From positions 248,001-312,000 of the forward strand of contig CAJUDG010000001.1 of NCBI GenBank assembly GCA_910584745.1: a stretch of 64,000 bases of DNA, in the 5' to 3' direction. The notes beneath the pieces were generated by a model. That model was not told the origin of the DNA and ran no database searches. It worked only from the letters and a program-made list of their open reading frames with translations. Positions within the stretch are counted from its first letter, which is position 1. Each line of letters opens with the position of its first letter. The stretch is from an uncultured Eubacteriales bacterium. GTDB taxonomy: Bacteria > Bacillota > Clostridia > Oscillospirales > Acutalibacteraceae. This document shows, one piece after another, positions 44,239-53,363 of this stretch. Made by a program: the position numbers and the translations under genes.

Positions 44239-45453
44239 TTATTCCGCTGCCGTCAGCAGGGTGAACGTGTCAAAATGCAGGATCAGCGCCAGCGCCGCAA
44301 TGTTCCCCAGGCAGGCGCACAGCAGGAATATGCCGCAGATGCCCAGGCTCCCGCCCAGCGATACCCCGGCCAAAAACACCATGGCCGGGAACACCAGCAC
44401 ACATCCTACCAGCTCTGCAAAAAGCGCTGCCAGGAAACAGCTGAGCGCACAGAGGACCTTCGGCCTTCCCATGGAGCAGGCGATAGCGATGTCCCGCCGG
44501 GAGCTGCGCATGATCAGGAAAACAGCCAGAACGATCAGCCCGACAGCCAGCACGAAGAACGGTATCTGGAACCTCTTGAACATCATAATATTCTGGCCGA
44601 AAACCTCCGCCTTGTTGATGTATTCCTCGTCGTACACGCAAATAGTGGCGCCGCTGTGCATATCCTCTGATCTGGGGTCGGGCCCCAGGAAGGGGATGTC
44701 CGGGATGCTCTGCTTGAACTGGTTTATCTCCAGGGTATCCTTCAGCGTGGCCCCCACATTATTATAATAGAAATCAACGCCCCGCTCCTCGCACTCCTTA
44801 TGCAGCCATTCCACCGGGACCAGCATGGTCTGGGGATATACCTCCGAGTGGTACAGGCCGACGACCGTCAAGGTCAGGCTGCCGATGAGTCCATAGCTGA
44901 TGCTTTCATCATCATGGTAAATGTGCGTGTAGACCGGGAATGTCAGCTGGTCGCCGGACTTGATGCCGTTTTCCTCCGCGAATGTGTCAAGCACCACCGC
45001 CCAGGGGTCGTCCCCTGCAAAAAAGCTTTCGTCATAGCCCTCTGCAAAGTCCAGCTCGTAGTCCGGGCTATAGATAGCCTCCAGTGAATTGACAGACCCA
45101 AAGTCCACATCGTAAAAATCTTCTCCTTCCGGCTCCCTCCGGCGGGCCTCCGGGCTATAGGTGCCCACGGCCCTGGCTCCGTAAAGGAAATTTTCCAGGT
45201 AGGGGCTGCTCATGAATTTTTCCTTGCTCTGTGGTGTGATGTTCAGCCCCGCCGCCATCGCGCCGTTGCCGCTGGTTATGTCCACCTCGATCTCGGTCAC
45301 CTCCGCCAGACGTTCAAAAGCCTCCTGATTCGCGCGGAGACTGCCCAGGTAGAACGCCATGCACCCAGCCAGCAGTGCGGTTGCCAGCAGTAAGATGACG
45401 GTCCGTGCACGGTTACGGGACAGCTGCCAAAAAGTTTCCTTTAGGGTAAACAT
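44239..45453 (-). CDS. FtsX-like ABC permease, small type (second copy)
   Basis: The 404-aa protein has an N-terminal membrane segment (about 14-34), an extracellular domain to about residue 280, and three C-terminal membrane segments. It is paralogous to the permease at 48188-49357: both have LxxNxxxTxEAxxxLA after the first segment, a DxFTLLTxxE-like end and the RRxIAIxxSxGRPKxL cytoplasmic loop. It starts two bases after the ATPase stop and should form a heterodimer with the large permease that follows. Confidence 0.88.
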   Translation of the reverse strand: MFTLKETFWQLSRNRARTVILLLATALLAGCMAFYLGSLRANQEAFERLAEVTEIEVDITSGNGAMAAGLNITPQSKEKFMSSPYLENFLYGARAVGTYSPEARRREPEGEDFYDVDFGSVNSLEAIYSPDYELDFAEGYDESFFAGDDPWAVVLDTFAEENGIKSGDQLTFPVYTHIYHDDESISYGLIGSLTLTVVGLYHSEVYPQTMLVPVEWLHKECEERGVDFYYNNVGATLKDTLEINQFKQSIPDIPFLGPDPRSEDMHSGATICVYDEEYINKAEVFGQNIMMFKRFQIPFFVLAVGLIVLAVFLIMRSSRRDIAIACSMGRPKVLCALSCFLAALFAELVGCVLVFPAMVFLAGVSLGGSLGICGIFLLCACLGNIAALALILHFDTFTLLTAAE

Positions 45454-45455
45454 AG

Positions 45456-46139
45456 TCAGCCCTCTCTTTCGACGGCAATGTGGCCATCTTTCATGCGGTA
45501 GACCATGTCGGCCTGGGCCGCAATGTCCAGGTCATGTGTGACCACGATTATACAGCGGTTCTCCTCCTTTGCCAGACGCTTAAGAAGGTCTATAACAAGC
45601 CTGCCGTTTTCGCTGTCCAGGTTGCCGGTGGGCTCGTCGGCCAATAGAACCTTTGCCTCGCTGGCCAAGGCCCTGGCGATAGCCACCCGCTGCTGCTGGC
45701 CGCCAGAGAGCATGGCGGGGCGCTTGCGCTCGTCCACATCGTCCAGCCCCACGGCAGCAAGCAGCTCTTTGGCGCGGGGCTTCGCCTTGCCCGCGGAAAC
45801 GCCGGATATCCGCATGGGGTACATGACGTTTTCCAGGATGGTCAGCTGGGGAAACAGGTTGAACGCCTGATAGATGACGGACACGTTCTCACGCCGGTGG
45901 CGCTCGCTGCCGATGTCCTTAACTGATTTCCCACCGGCTATGACCCTGCCATTATCGGGGGATCCAAGCCCCGCCAGCATGGACAAAAGCGTGGTCTTGC
46001 CGCTGCCGGACTGGCCCACGATGGCGTAGAATTTTCCGGCCTCGAAGTCGCAGGAGACGTCTGTAAGGGCCTGGACCTTCTGGTATTTGCTCTGGTATAT
46101 GTAGGTGATGTTTTCTGCCGTTAATACGCTCATGCTCAT
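45456..46139 (-). CDS. ABC transporter ATP-binding protein, LolD/MacB type
   Basis: The 227-aa ATPase has Walker A GQSGSGKTTLLSMLAG (about 38-53), the Q-loop IYQAFNLFPQL, signature MLSGGQQQRVAIARALA, Walker B VLLADEPTGNLD and the H-loop VVTHD. It is the only ATPase in the operon and must serve both pairs of FtsX-like permeases. Exporters of this type move peptides, lipoproteins or antimicrobial compounds, or provide resistance by sensing them. Confidence 0.95.
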   Translation of the reverse strand: MSMSVLTAENITYIYQSKYQKVQALTDVSCDFEAGKFYAIVGQSGSGKTTLLSMLAGLGSPDNGRVIAGGKSVKDIGSERHRRENVSVIYQAFNLFPQLTILENVMYPMRISGVSAGKAKPRAKELLAAVGLDDVDERKRPAMLSGGQQQRVAIARALASEAKVLLADEPTGNLDSENGRLVIDLLKRLAKEENRCIIVVTHDLDIAAQADMVYRMKDGHIAVEREG

Positions 46140-46187
46140 TTCCCCTTTTGCTTTTTTCTATAAATATGATGTGCCGGCCGTCAAAAA

Positions 46188-48179
46188 CTATGTTCCTGCT
46201 TTCCCGCCCAAAATCACGACCGGCTCCACCCGCAGATTGAACCCCACCATCACCAGGGACAGAACAGTGATCAAAATAACCAGTATTAGCGGGATTCCCA
46301 CCGCCAGCGTCTGGAGCGGCACAGGCTCAACATCCTGCACCTCGATGACCTGGTTCCATTTGTTCGTCCAGTCGCTGTACTTGGTGTGGTATACGGAGTA
46401 GCTGCTCTCCTGGCCTTTATCGCTGTCCAGGTCCACGGTGCCGACTATCAGAGTTCCCAATCTGCTCCCCAAAATAGTGCCCGCCAGTGCCAGCACCAGG
46501 ATCCCGGCCATAAGTGAGACCCGGCACTGGTGCTTCGTCATGCCCAGCCCGCGCTCAATGGCGGTGCGGCGGCGCTCGCGGATGATGAAGAAGTATAACA
46601 GCAGGATTATCACCGCCACAGCCGATGCCGCTCCCACCGCGCACAGCAGCAGGGCGGCGGTGCGGGCGCGCTCCAAAGGCGGCATGACCTGCTCATATCC
46701 GTTGTCGGAATAGGTGATCTCCAGCAGCTCGGCCTCCGGCACGGCCTCGTGAAGCTTCCGGTCAAACTCGGAAATACTGCCGTTGGGGATCTGGAAGGAC
46801 ACATAAGTGCCGGTCATGGGGCCATAATAGGCGATATTCTTCTGCTGCGTGTCCCCCAGGGACTTGGCGGGGATTATCATGCAGTTGGCGGCAAGGTCGA
46901 TGTCCCCGGTGTCCAGGCCCTCCAGGTCCATCGTAAACGTGCCTACGATCTGATAGGCCCCGCCGGCGTAGGTGATATAGGTCCTGCCCTCTGAGCTGAA
47001 AAAGCTGAAGGGATCAAAGTAAGTGTCGTTCCCCAGGGCATCGAACTTACTGGCAGGGTAGTTTTTTAAAGCCATCTTGATTGAGAACTGTAATTCGCTG
47101 CTGGGGCCCGGCACAAACTGGTTGAAATCCCTGCCGTCGTGTTTCCTGTTCCAGCTTTCGGGGATGAGACAGACGTGGACCCCCTCGTCGAATTCCTCCT
47201 GGGTAATGGCCCGGCCATCCCTGATCTTCAGCCGCTTTGCCTGCCAGGAGGGGAGCAGGTCCATGTTGTTGGTGGCAATGGCAGGATAATAGGTGTCCTT
47301 GTTCCGCAGGTTATTCATCAACTCCAGCCACGGGCCGAAGGAGTAGCTTTCGTCCTCATGCTGGATCATGGTCCCCATCCGCTGAAAGTCCACCGGTGAG
47401 CCGCCGGGGGTATGGCTGGTGACGAAGGAGCCGTCCCCGTCCTGATAAAACAGGTGGAACCCGGGAGCCTCCCCCTCCGCCGGCGTGCCGTCGGGGTCGT
47501 ACTGGGAGGAGTAGATCGAGGGCATGGGAACGAATTCGGCGATGTGGTGCTCCATGCAGGATTCCATCTTGAGTACGGCCATATACCTCTCCCCCGCCTG
47601 AATGGGTATGGGTTCGCTGGAATAGTGCTGACACAGGGTCAGGGTCTCCGACTGCCACTCATAGCCATATAACTGCCGGAGGACCCGCATGGAAACAGGT
47701 GCACCGCCAGCACTGTCCTTTAAGGCCTCCAGCTCTACCAATATGGGGTCCTCCGGGCCGGGAGGCTCTGACGTGAAGATGATGCCGTCGGATTTTACGA
47801 CTGTGCTCCCAATGCCGACGCTTGCGACGCCCACCTGACCCATGTAGAACAGCCGCTCCTCCGGGGGAATGACGTAGTCCGCCCCCTCAAAGTCCAGCAC
47901 GTCTATGGGGATGATCTCATCATACACATCATAGATCGCGCTCCCCTGGGCCCCGCAGCCGTACTCACACGACACCCTGCGGGTGTAGGAGGGGCGCTGT
48001 GTCACCATGCCAAGGGTGGTGTACTGCTCCTCCACCGCTTCGATCTGGGCCCGGGCCTGCAAATACAGCACCGAACCAAACGTCAGCATAATGGTCACTG
48101 CGGCCAGCAGCAGCACAAACAATAATGTCTTCACCGGCGTGCGCAAAAGCTGCCGGATACTCATGCGGATATGAAACAT
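46188..48179 (-). CDS. FtsX-like ABC permease, large type (first copy)
   Basis: About 663 aa with the same layout as the downstream paralogue: N-terminal membrane segment (about 12-33), a large extracellular domain with CEYGCG, and three C-terminal membrane segments around the cytoplasmic RRRTAIERGLGMTKHQCRVS loop. The frame is open to 48269 but overlaps the upstream gene; the ATG at 48179, preceded by a G-rich site and giving MFHIRMSIRQLL, is chosen. It lies 8 bases after the small permease, forming the first permease pair. Confidence 0.87.
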   Translation of the reverse strand: MFHIRMSIRQLLRTPVKTLLFVLLLAAVTIMLTFGSVLYLQARAQIEAVEEQYTTLGMVTQRPSYTRRVSCEYGCGAQGSAIYDVYDEIIPIDVLDFEGADYVIPPEERLFYMGQVGVASVGIGSTVVKSDGIIFTSEPPGPEDPILVELEALKDSAGGAPVSMRVLRQLYGYEWQSETLTLCQHYSSEPIPIQAGERYMAVLKMESCMEHHIAEFVPMPSIYSSQYDPDGTPAEGEAPGFHLFYQDGDGSFVTSHTPGGSPVDFQRMGTMIQHEDESYSFGPWLELMNNLRNKDTYYPAIATNNMDLLPSWQAKRLKIRDGRAITQEEFDEGVHVCLIPESWNRKHDGRDFNQFVPGPSSELQFSIKMALKNYPASKFDALGNDTYFDPFSFFSSEGRTYITYAGGAYQIVGTFTMDLEGLDTGDIDLAANCMIIPAKSLGDTQQKNIAYYGPMTGTYVSFQIPNGSISEFDRKLHEAVPEAELLEITYSDNGYEQVMPPLERARTAALLLCAVGAASAVAVIILLLYFFIIRERRRTAIERGLGMTKHQCRVSLMAGILVLALAGTILGSRLGTLIVGTVDLDSDKGQESSYSVYHTKYSDWTNKWNQVIEVQDVEPVPLQTLAVGIPLILVILITVLSLVMVGFNLRVEPVVILGGKAGT

Positions 48180-48187
48180 AAGCCCCC

Positions 48188-49357
48188 CTATTCTTCCTTG
48201 GTCAGGAGTGTCAGCGTATCGAAGCGGAACAGGAACAAGAGAGCCAGCGCCGTACCCCCCGCCGCACATATGCTGAACGCCCCTATGACGAGCCCCGCCT
48301 GCCAGGGCGGCAGGTCCAGCACCAGGGACAGTATCAGCATAGCCAGCAGACAGCCCGTGAACTGCACGAGCACCGTGCTGCAGAAATGGGCGGCGGCGTT
48401 TAGGAATTTGGGCCGTCCCAGGGAGCTGGTTATGGCTATCTGGCGGCGGCAGCTCCGCAGCGAGAGGAAGGTGACCATCGCCATGATCGATGTCACCAGC
48501 CCGAAAAAGGGCGCCAAAAACATAAGGTACAGCTCAAGGCTCTCCCTGAGCTCTCCGGAGGTCCTTATGTACCTTTCGTCATCCATGGACACCGCGTCCC
48601 CCTCTATTCCCGGGTCAGCCACGGCACTGCGCTCATGAAACCCCATTCTTTCTAACGCGGCCTTATATTCGTTCAGCTCACGCGGCTCCTCTATCACCGC
48701 GGAGAAGGAGCTGTACCTGAACATATTATCTGGAAGGGAGAGCCCTGCGACGTTCCGCAGCCAGTCCGCCGACATAACGGCCCTCACGGTATCCCGCTCC
48801 CCCGGATAGGTGGCGATCAAGGTCACAGAATAGCCGCCGACTTTCATGACCGCGCCAGCATCCACGTCCGGCACGGAAAATTCCAGGCGGAACTTGTCGC
48901 CCAGCTTCCAGCCGTTCTTCCCGGCAATGTCATCTCTTAGGGCGATCACCGGCTTTCCGCTCATAGGGAAGCTCTCGTCCCAGCCGTCCATAAAAGTGAA
49001 GTCCGACCCGTCAAGGCTGTCCAAGGTGTTGGTCCCGTAAATACTCCCGACCGGTTCGGCAGTAAACTCTGTGGCGGTGTAGACAGGGTCCCGCACGCCG
49101 CTTTCCAGCAGATGATCCACATCCCTTGCCTGGATGCGCAGGCCCTCGTGAAGGTAGCCGTCCCGGTTGGTGACGCGCACGGTCACCGGCATCTGCCGGG
49201 CCAGGTTGTCCAGGGCCTCCTCCGTGACCTGGATGTTCCGCAGGTACAGGGCCATGCCGCACACCATCAGGGCGGACACGCAGGCAATGAGTATGGAGCG
49301 CGCCGGGGCGCGGGTGATGTTGCATTTTATCTCCCAGGGTAAGAGCATAGGGTGCAC
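48188..49357 (-). CDS. FtsX-like ABC permease, small type (first copy)
   Basis: The 389-aa protein opens the exporter operon. It has a membrane segment at about 20-40, an extracellular domain with VRVTNRDGYLHEGL, and three C-terminal membrane segments with the loop RRQIAITSSLGRPKFLNAA. The start is the ATG at 49357 or 49348 (M4); neither has a strong ribosome site. A perfect promoter lies 43 bases upstream, directly beside a remnant of a conjugation gene. Confidence 0.87.
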   Translation of the reverse strand: MHPMLLPWEIKCNITRAPARSILIACVSALMVCGMALYLRNIQVTEEALDNLARQMPVTVRVTNRDGYLHEGLRIQARDVDHLLESGVRDPVYTATEFTAEPVGSIYGTNTLDSLDGSDFTFMDGWDESFPMSGKPVIALRDDIAGKNGWKLGDKFRLEFSVPDVDAGAVMKVGGYSVTLIATYPGERDTVRAVMSADWLRNVAGLSLPDNMFRYSSFSAVIEEPRELNEYKAALERMGFHERSAVADPGIEGDAVSMDDERYIRTSGELRESLELYLMFLAPFFGLVTSIMAMVTFLSLRSCRRQIAITSSLGRPKFLNAAAHFCSTVLVQFTGCLLAMLILSLVLDLPPWQAGLVIGAFSICAAGGTALALLFLFRFDTLTLLTKEE

Positions 49358-49399
49358 CTATGGCGGCAGAAGCCGTGTCTTTCAATTAATATGTGTTTA

Positions 49400-49428
49400 A
49401 TTATAACAAAAGCAAAAAAGATTGTCAA
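49400..49428 (-). promoter_or_regulatory. Sigma-A promoter of the ABC exporter operon
   Basis: TTGACA (49428-49423), a 17-base spacer and TATAAT (49405-49400) match the consensus exactly on the minus strand. Confidence 0.88.
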
Positions 49429-49534
49429 GGCCTTACAAATGGAAAATTACAGTTACATGGCTACCACTACATTTACCAACGCGCGGGTTTCTGAAAGAGC
49501 CGAAATACTGGCTTGGTTTGTGAACGAAAACAAC

Positions 49535-49726
49535 CTATTCTTCATACCAAAGGACAGCTTCATGGATTCCGTCATAAGCAAGAAACGGCTTGCCCAGCGT
49601 CTTGGCCTTTATGTTAAGCGAGTAAACATTACTTAGAACGGTAATCCCAGCGAGGGCTGCGAACATGACGCCCGCCGCAATAATCAGGCCGGATATGTTT
49701 TGAGGCATAAAAAATTCCTTTTTCAT
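49535..49726 (-). pseudogene. VirD4/TraG-type coupling protein, N-terminal remnant
   Basis: About 40 codons (QNISGLIIAAGVMFAALAGI then SNVYSLNIKAKT) match the N-terminal membrane anchor of VirD4-like conjugal transfer proteins, which usually continue KTVGDGQHGTARWA. Here the frame runs into unrelated text and stops. It carries an intact start but no ATPase domain. It shows that an ICE once lay here, at the edge of the exporter operon. Confidence 0.65.
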
Positions 49727-49730
49727 TTAC

Positions 49731-49757
49731 AAAAGGCTGTTTTCATGCAGCCTTTTG
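49731..49757. terminator. Hairpin before the URO-D-family gene
   Basis: CAAAAGGCTG and CAGCCTTTTG form a 10-bp stem with a six-base loop. It may end transcription from either side; it overlaps the promoter region of the next gene. Confidence 0.55.
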
Positions 49758-49771
49758 TGATATAATGGAAC
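49754..49771 (+). promoter_or_regulatory. Extended -10 promoter of the URO-D-family gene
   Basis: TTTGTGATATAATGGAAC holds TGATATAAT (-10 at 49761-49766) with no good -35. The same 18 bases stand before the sugar ABC operon. Confidence 0.6.
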
Positions 49772-49806
49772 TATCAATTATACTTTTTTCAAAGGGGTCG
49801 ATACAT

Positions 49807-50772
49807 ATGACGAAAAGGCAAAGGGTCCTGGCGGTGCTGCACGGTGAAAAGCCCGACCATATCCCGGTAGGTTTTTCTCTGCATTTCCCGGCAGACCAGA
49901 ATGCCGGGGAGGCCGGAGTGCGGGCTCATCTGGAGTTTTTCCGGGAGACGGACGCCGACTTGGTGAAGATCATGAACGAGAATCTTGTGCCCGCCCAGGG
50001 GACGATTTCCGGGCCGGATGACTGGAGCTGCATCGCGCCCATCGGCAGAGAAACGCCTTTCATAAAGAAACAGCTCGACTTTACCAAGAATATTTTGGAC
50101 CAATACGATGGGGACGGATATCCCCTCGGTACCCTTCACGGCATTACCGCTTCTTCCATTCACCCCATCGAGCAGGCATATGGGTATGACGGCTCCAGGA
50201 CCCTGCTGGTGGAACACCTTCGGGAGAACGAGACTCCTGTGCTGGACGCCATGAAGCGCATTGCCGAGGGGATGTGCCAGCTTGCCTGGGGATATCGTGA
50301 GGCCGGTGTGGACGGTATCTACTATGCGGCTCTGGGCGGCGAGAGCCGGTGGTTCACCGACGAGGAATTTGCCCGGTGGATAGAGCCCTTTGACCGGCTT
50401 ATCCTCTCCGAAATACGCAAGGCGGGGTGTGACGTTTTCCTGCATATCTGCAAGGAGCAGCTTAAGATGGAGCGCTACCGGGGCTATGGAGAGCTGTGCG
50501 ATGTGGTGAATTGGGGCGTTTATGAGGCTCCGCTGTCGATGGAGGAGGGTCAAAGGCTGTTCCCAGGTAAGGTGCTGATGGGCGGGCTCCCCAATCGGAG
50601 CGGCGTGATGACAGACGGAAGTAAAGAACAGCTTGTCAGGGAGGCCCAGCGGCTGATACGGCAGTTTGGTCCCACCAAATTCATTCTCGGCGCGGATTGT
50701 ACTCTGCCCACGGAGCTGCCCTATGAGCGGGTGAGGTGGCTGGCGGAGGCCGCCAGGGAAATCGAGCTATAA
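49807..50772 (+). CDS. Uroporphyrinogen decarboxylase family protein (methyltransferase-like)
   Basis: The 321-aa protein has the URO-D fold but resembles the MtaA/CmuA-like corrinoid methyltransferase branch rather than true HemE. It begins TKRQRVLAVLHGEKPDHIPV, has ADLVKIMNEN, AGVDGIYYAALGGESRWF and FLHICKEQLKMERY (with the His-x-Cys of the metal site), and ends with GPTKFILGADCTLPTELPYE. The ATG at 49807 follows AAAGGGG; the open frame from 49765 covers the promoter. It stands alone, without a corrinoid protein gene nearby, so its substrate is open. Confidence 0.8.
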   Translation: MTKRQRVLAVLHGEKPDHIPVGFSLHFPADQNAGEAGVRAHLEFFRETDADLVKIMNENLVPAQGTISGPDDWSCIAPIGRETPFIKKQLDFTKNILDQYDGDGYPLGTLHGITASSIHPIEQAYGYDGSRTLLVEHLRENETPVLDAMKRIAEGMCQLAWGYREAGVDGIYYAALGGESRWFTDEEFARWIEPFDRLILSEIRKAGCDVFLHICKEQLKMERYRGYGELCDVVNWGVYEAPLSMEEGQRLFPGKVLMGGLPNRSGVMTDGSKEQLVREAQRLIRQFGPTKFILGADCTLPTELPYERVRWLAEAAREIEL

Positions 50773-50867
50773 TACTTGTCTACATATTCTTTTCCTTAGT
50801 AAAGCATATAAGCCAGAAAAAATACCGAGAAATTTACAGGAAGGCGCATACAATATTCTTACAGCAA

Positions 50868-50904
50868 AGAGCGGTTATCAGCTCAAATCGCCGATAACCG
50901 CTCT
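50868..50904. terminator. Bidirectional terminator
   Basis: AGAGCGGTTATC and GATAACCGCTCT form a perfect 12-bp stem between the convergent URO-D-family and anti-sigma genes. Confidence 0.8.
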
Positions 50905-50929
50905 CGCTGAGGCTTTCCCTCTGTATATC

Positions 50930-52585
50930 TTACCCTGCCTGAGAACTCACTGCGCCGTCGGAGCTCTCTTTTGTGATGTCATCCTCTATTTCCGGACGGA
51001 CGATCCTCGGGTCATTACCGCGGGGCTGGTTCCATTCCAGGGCCTGCTCCAACACGGCCTCGCCTGTGGCAGGGTCGATGACCTTTACCAAAGCGGGCAG
51101 GGCCGGGTCAAAGCCCTGCTGCCACTCAAAGCTGACTTGATACTGGTTCAGGGGGATATCTTTCAGCCATTCCACTGTCCAACTTCCGTCACTCTGCGGT
51201 ACATACTCCATATAGTACGGCTCACGGCTCCAGTGGAGCTCGTCATTTCGGGTCATGGCGCTGCCGACCCGCCTGCCGTCCTGCCACAGTTCAACGGTCA
51301 GATTCCGATAGCCCGAGCCGGTCAGCAGCCAAAGGCGGTTCTTCTCCTCGCCGTACTCAAAGGCGGACACCAGCAGATCATCAGTCAGGCCCTCAACATT
51401 TTCTGCACCGCAGACATAGCTGGCATAGGGAGGCTCCTTGATATCCTCCGGCGTGCCGGTCACTGCCGTGCCCGCCTGGAAGTCCAGGATAAACACCGCT
51501 ATCCACTCCTTGGTATCGTTCTTATCAAAGATGCCCAGCACCACCTTGCGGGTCTCGTCTTGCCGCACGCCGCCCATGAACCAGGTTTGGCGTTCGCCGC
51601 CGTCTGCCAGCTGGGCCGTCTTGCCGGCTCCTGCTGCCCCCAGGCTTCTGCCGTCGTCAAAGCGGACCGCGCAGGAAGGGTTATTGTACTTTTCGGACAC
51701 GTCAAAGGTGAATGTGGAACCGGCGGGGCCCGCCTCTGCGGACAAGAAGGTGACCCCGTTCATCTCCACCGGCCCCTGGAGCTTCTGCACGACGGCGTCG
51801 TTCTTCTCAACCGTAAAGCTGAGCTGGAAGGGGGTGTTGTTCACCAAGCGGGTCAGGCCGGTTGCCCCGTCCTCAATCCCCTGGCTGCAAAGGGTAACCT
51901 CCAGGCGGTCTAAATCCTGATACTTTTCCGGTACCCGGAAGCCCCGCTGGGAGATGTACTTTCCGTCTTCTACCTTCTGCCACCAGCCGCTGGCGGTGGT
52001 CTCGTAAAAGTCCTCGGACACATACTCCCGGGTATCCTCGTCCCACTGTACCTGGGGGTCGCCATTCAGAAGAACATTATAGTATTCGCTCCAACTATTG
52101 CTGTAGACGGTATCAGAGCAGCCGTCCACTTCCATGATAAGCCCCGCGTAGACGAACACACCGTCGTAGTAGACCTGATCTACACTGACAGTTACTGGGC
52201 TCTGTCCCAGGCCTCCGGCAGGCACCTGGACGGTGTCCTCCCCGGCGGGTACGGCATAATCGTTCAGGCTGTGCTGGACTTCCCGCATATTATCAGAGAC
52301 AGCACCCCGGTTGAAGGTCTCAAATACCTCGCCAATAAATGGCAGGCTCTCGGCAAAGGCGGGGAAGAAGGCGTTGGTGCCGATAAGCAAGACCATGACA
52401 GATGCCACGGCGCTAAGGGAGATGGCGAGCCTCCGGAGGCCGGTGTGCTTTTTCTTTCGGCAAAGCGGAGCCTGCTCCAGCTCAGTCCAGCTGGTTTCCC
52501 GCATCAGCTCCAATGTCCTTTCCAGCAGTTCAGGGCTGGGCGAATTGGCGCTTAATATCCTCTGAGCAGAATTTTCTATATTCAT
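50930..52585 (-). CDS. DUF4179 anti-sigma factor-like membrane protein
   Basis: The 551-aa protein has a short cytoplasmic N-domain (1-48), one membrane segment (about 51-72: LAISLSAVASVMVLLIGTNA) and a long extracellular part of beta-rich repeats. The DUF4179 domain begins after the membrane segment (VSDNMREVQHSLNDYAVPA). It follows the ECF sigma gene by 13 bases, the classic sigma/anti-sigma pairing. I infer that the N-domain holds the sigma factor at the membrane until an envelope signal, read outside, releases it. Confidence 0.85.
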   Translation of the reverse strand: MNIENSAQRILSANSPSPELLERTLELMRETSWTELEQAPLCRKKKHTGLRRLAISLSAVASVMVLLIGTNAFFPAFAESLPFIGEVFETFNRGAVSDNMREVQHSLNDYAVPAGEDTVQVPAGGLGQSPVTVSVDQVYYDGVFVYAGLIMEVDGCSDTVYSNSWSEYYNVLLNGDPQVQWDEDTREYVSEDFYETTASGWWQKVEDGKYISQRGFRVPEKYQDLDRLEVTLCSQGIEDGATGLTRLVNNTPFQLSFTVEKNDAVVQKLQGPVEMNGVTFLSAEAGPAGSTFTFDVSEKYNNPSCAVRFDDGRSLGAAGAGKTAQLADGGERQTWFMGGVRQDETRKVVLGIFDKNDTKEWIAVFILDFQAGTAVTGTPEDIKEPPYASYVCGAENVEGLTDDLLVSAFEYGEEKNRLWLLTGSGYRNLTVELWQDGRRVGSAMTRNDELHWSREPYYMEYVPQSDGSWTVEWLKDIPLNQYQVSFEWQQGFDPALPALVKVIDPATGEAVLEQALEWNQPRGNDPRIVRPEIEDDITKESSDGAVSSQAG

Positions 52586-52598
52586 ACTGTTCTCCTCT

Positions 52599-53117
52599 CT
52601 ATTGCAGTCGTTTTTCCAGAGCCGCTCTGGCCCGGCTCAGTCGGATACGCACCGCGTTGGGCGAGCATCCCAGCACTTTAGCGGCTTCTTTGGTGGAAAG
52701 CCCGCCGAAGTAGATAAGCTCCAAGACCTCCCGGTGCTTTTTCGGCAGATTCCCAAGCTCCAGCAGCAGTTCTTTATCCTCGCTGGATGAGAACTCTATC
52801 CCTTCAGCCGCCTCCATGGGGAGGGTCTCGTGACGCTTCTTGGTACGCCACAGCATCTTGCAGCAGTATATTGCTGCCCGGGAAAACCATACCCGGCCCT
52901 GCTGCTCGCTTTCAAACACAGGGCGTTTACGCACATAGCTCAGGAAGACCTCCTGGAAGACGTCTTCAGCATCCTCCCGGGTACCGGTTTTAGCCACGGC
53001 AATGGCGTATACTGTGCGGGAATACACAGTTATCACTTCTTCCATAGTAAGGGGGACGGCATGGGATCCGTACTGTTGGCCGTTCTGCTCTTTCCCTGCC
53101 GTCTGAATCATATCCAT
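52599..53117 (-). CDS. ECF-type RNA polymerase sigma factor
   Basis: The 172-aa sigma factor has region 2 at about 30-95 (TREDAEDVFQEVFLSYVRKR) and region 4 at about 115-170 (LGNLPKKHREVLELIYFGGL and STKEAAKVLGCSPNAVRIRL, a helix-turn-helix). It is co-transcribed with the DUF4179 protein. Regulation of its own operon is usual for the class, but I cannot point to a matching promoter. Confidence 0.92.
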   Translation of the reverse strand: MDMIQTAGKEQNGQQYGSHAVPLTMEEVITVYSRTVYAIAVAKTGTREDAEDVFQEVFLSYVRKRPVFESEQQGRVWFSRAAIYCCKMLWRTKKRHETLPMEAAEGIEFSSSEDKELLLELGNLPKKHREVLELIYFGGLSTKEAAKVLGCSPNAVRIRLSRARAALEKRLQ

Positions 53118-53289
53118 ATGGGATTCTCCTTTCTTTATTGAGATAAGGGATCCTCCGCGCGGTTCACCTATAATACTGCCGTAGAGGGGCAGAATGTTTC
53201 AGATTTTTGGTTGGATGTGCTTTTTTGTATTTATTATAGTGTTAATAACTTTAAAAATCAGCGCAACAAGCACCTGTCTCCGGCATAAA

Positions 53290-53334
53290 AAGGACGGCCC
53301 CCGCACCTTCTCAGATGCAGAGGCCGTCTTTTGC
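53290..53334 (-). terminator. Terminator of rqcH
   Basis: AAAAGGACGGCC and GGCCGTCTTTT pair around a loop of about 22 bases just beyond the rqcH stop, with a T-run on both strands. Confidence 0.75.
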
Positions 53335-53363
53335 CCTTCGGGCTATCCTTTTTTGTCTGACGC

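Noticed and set aside
49352..49636. 94-codon plus-strand frame
   Set aside because: It covers the exporter promoter and the TraG remnant and has no ribosome site or recognisable domain.
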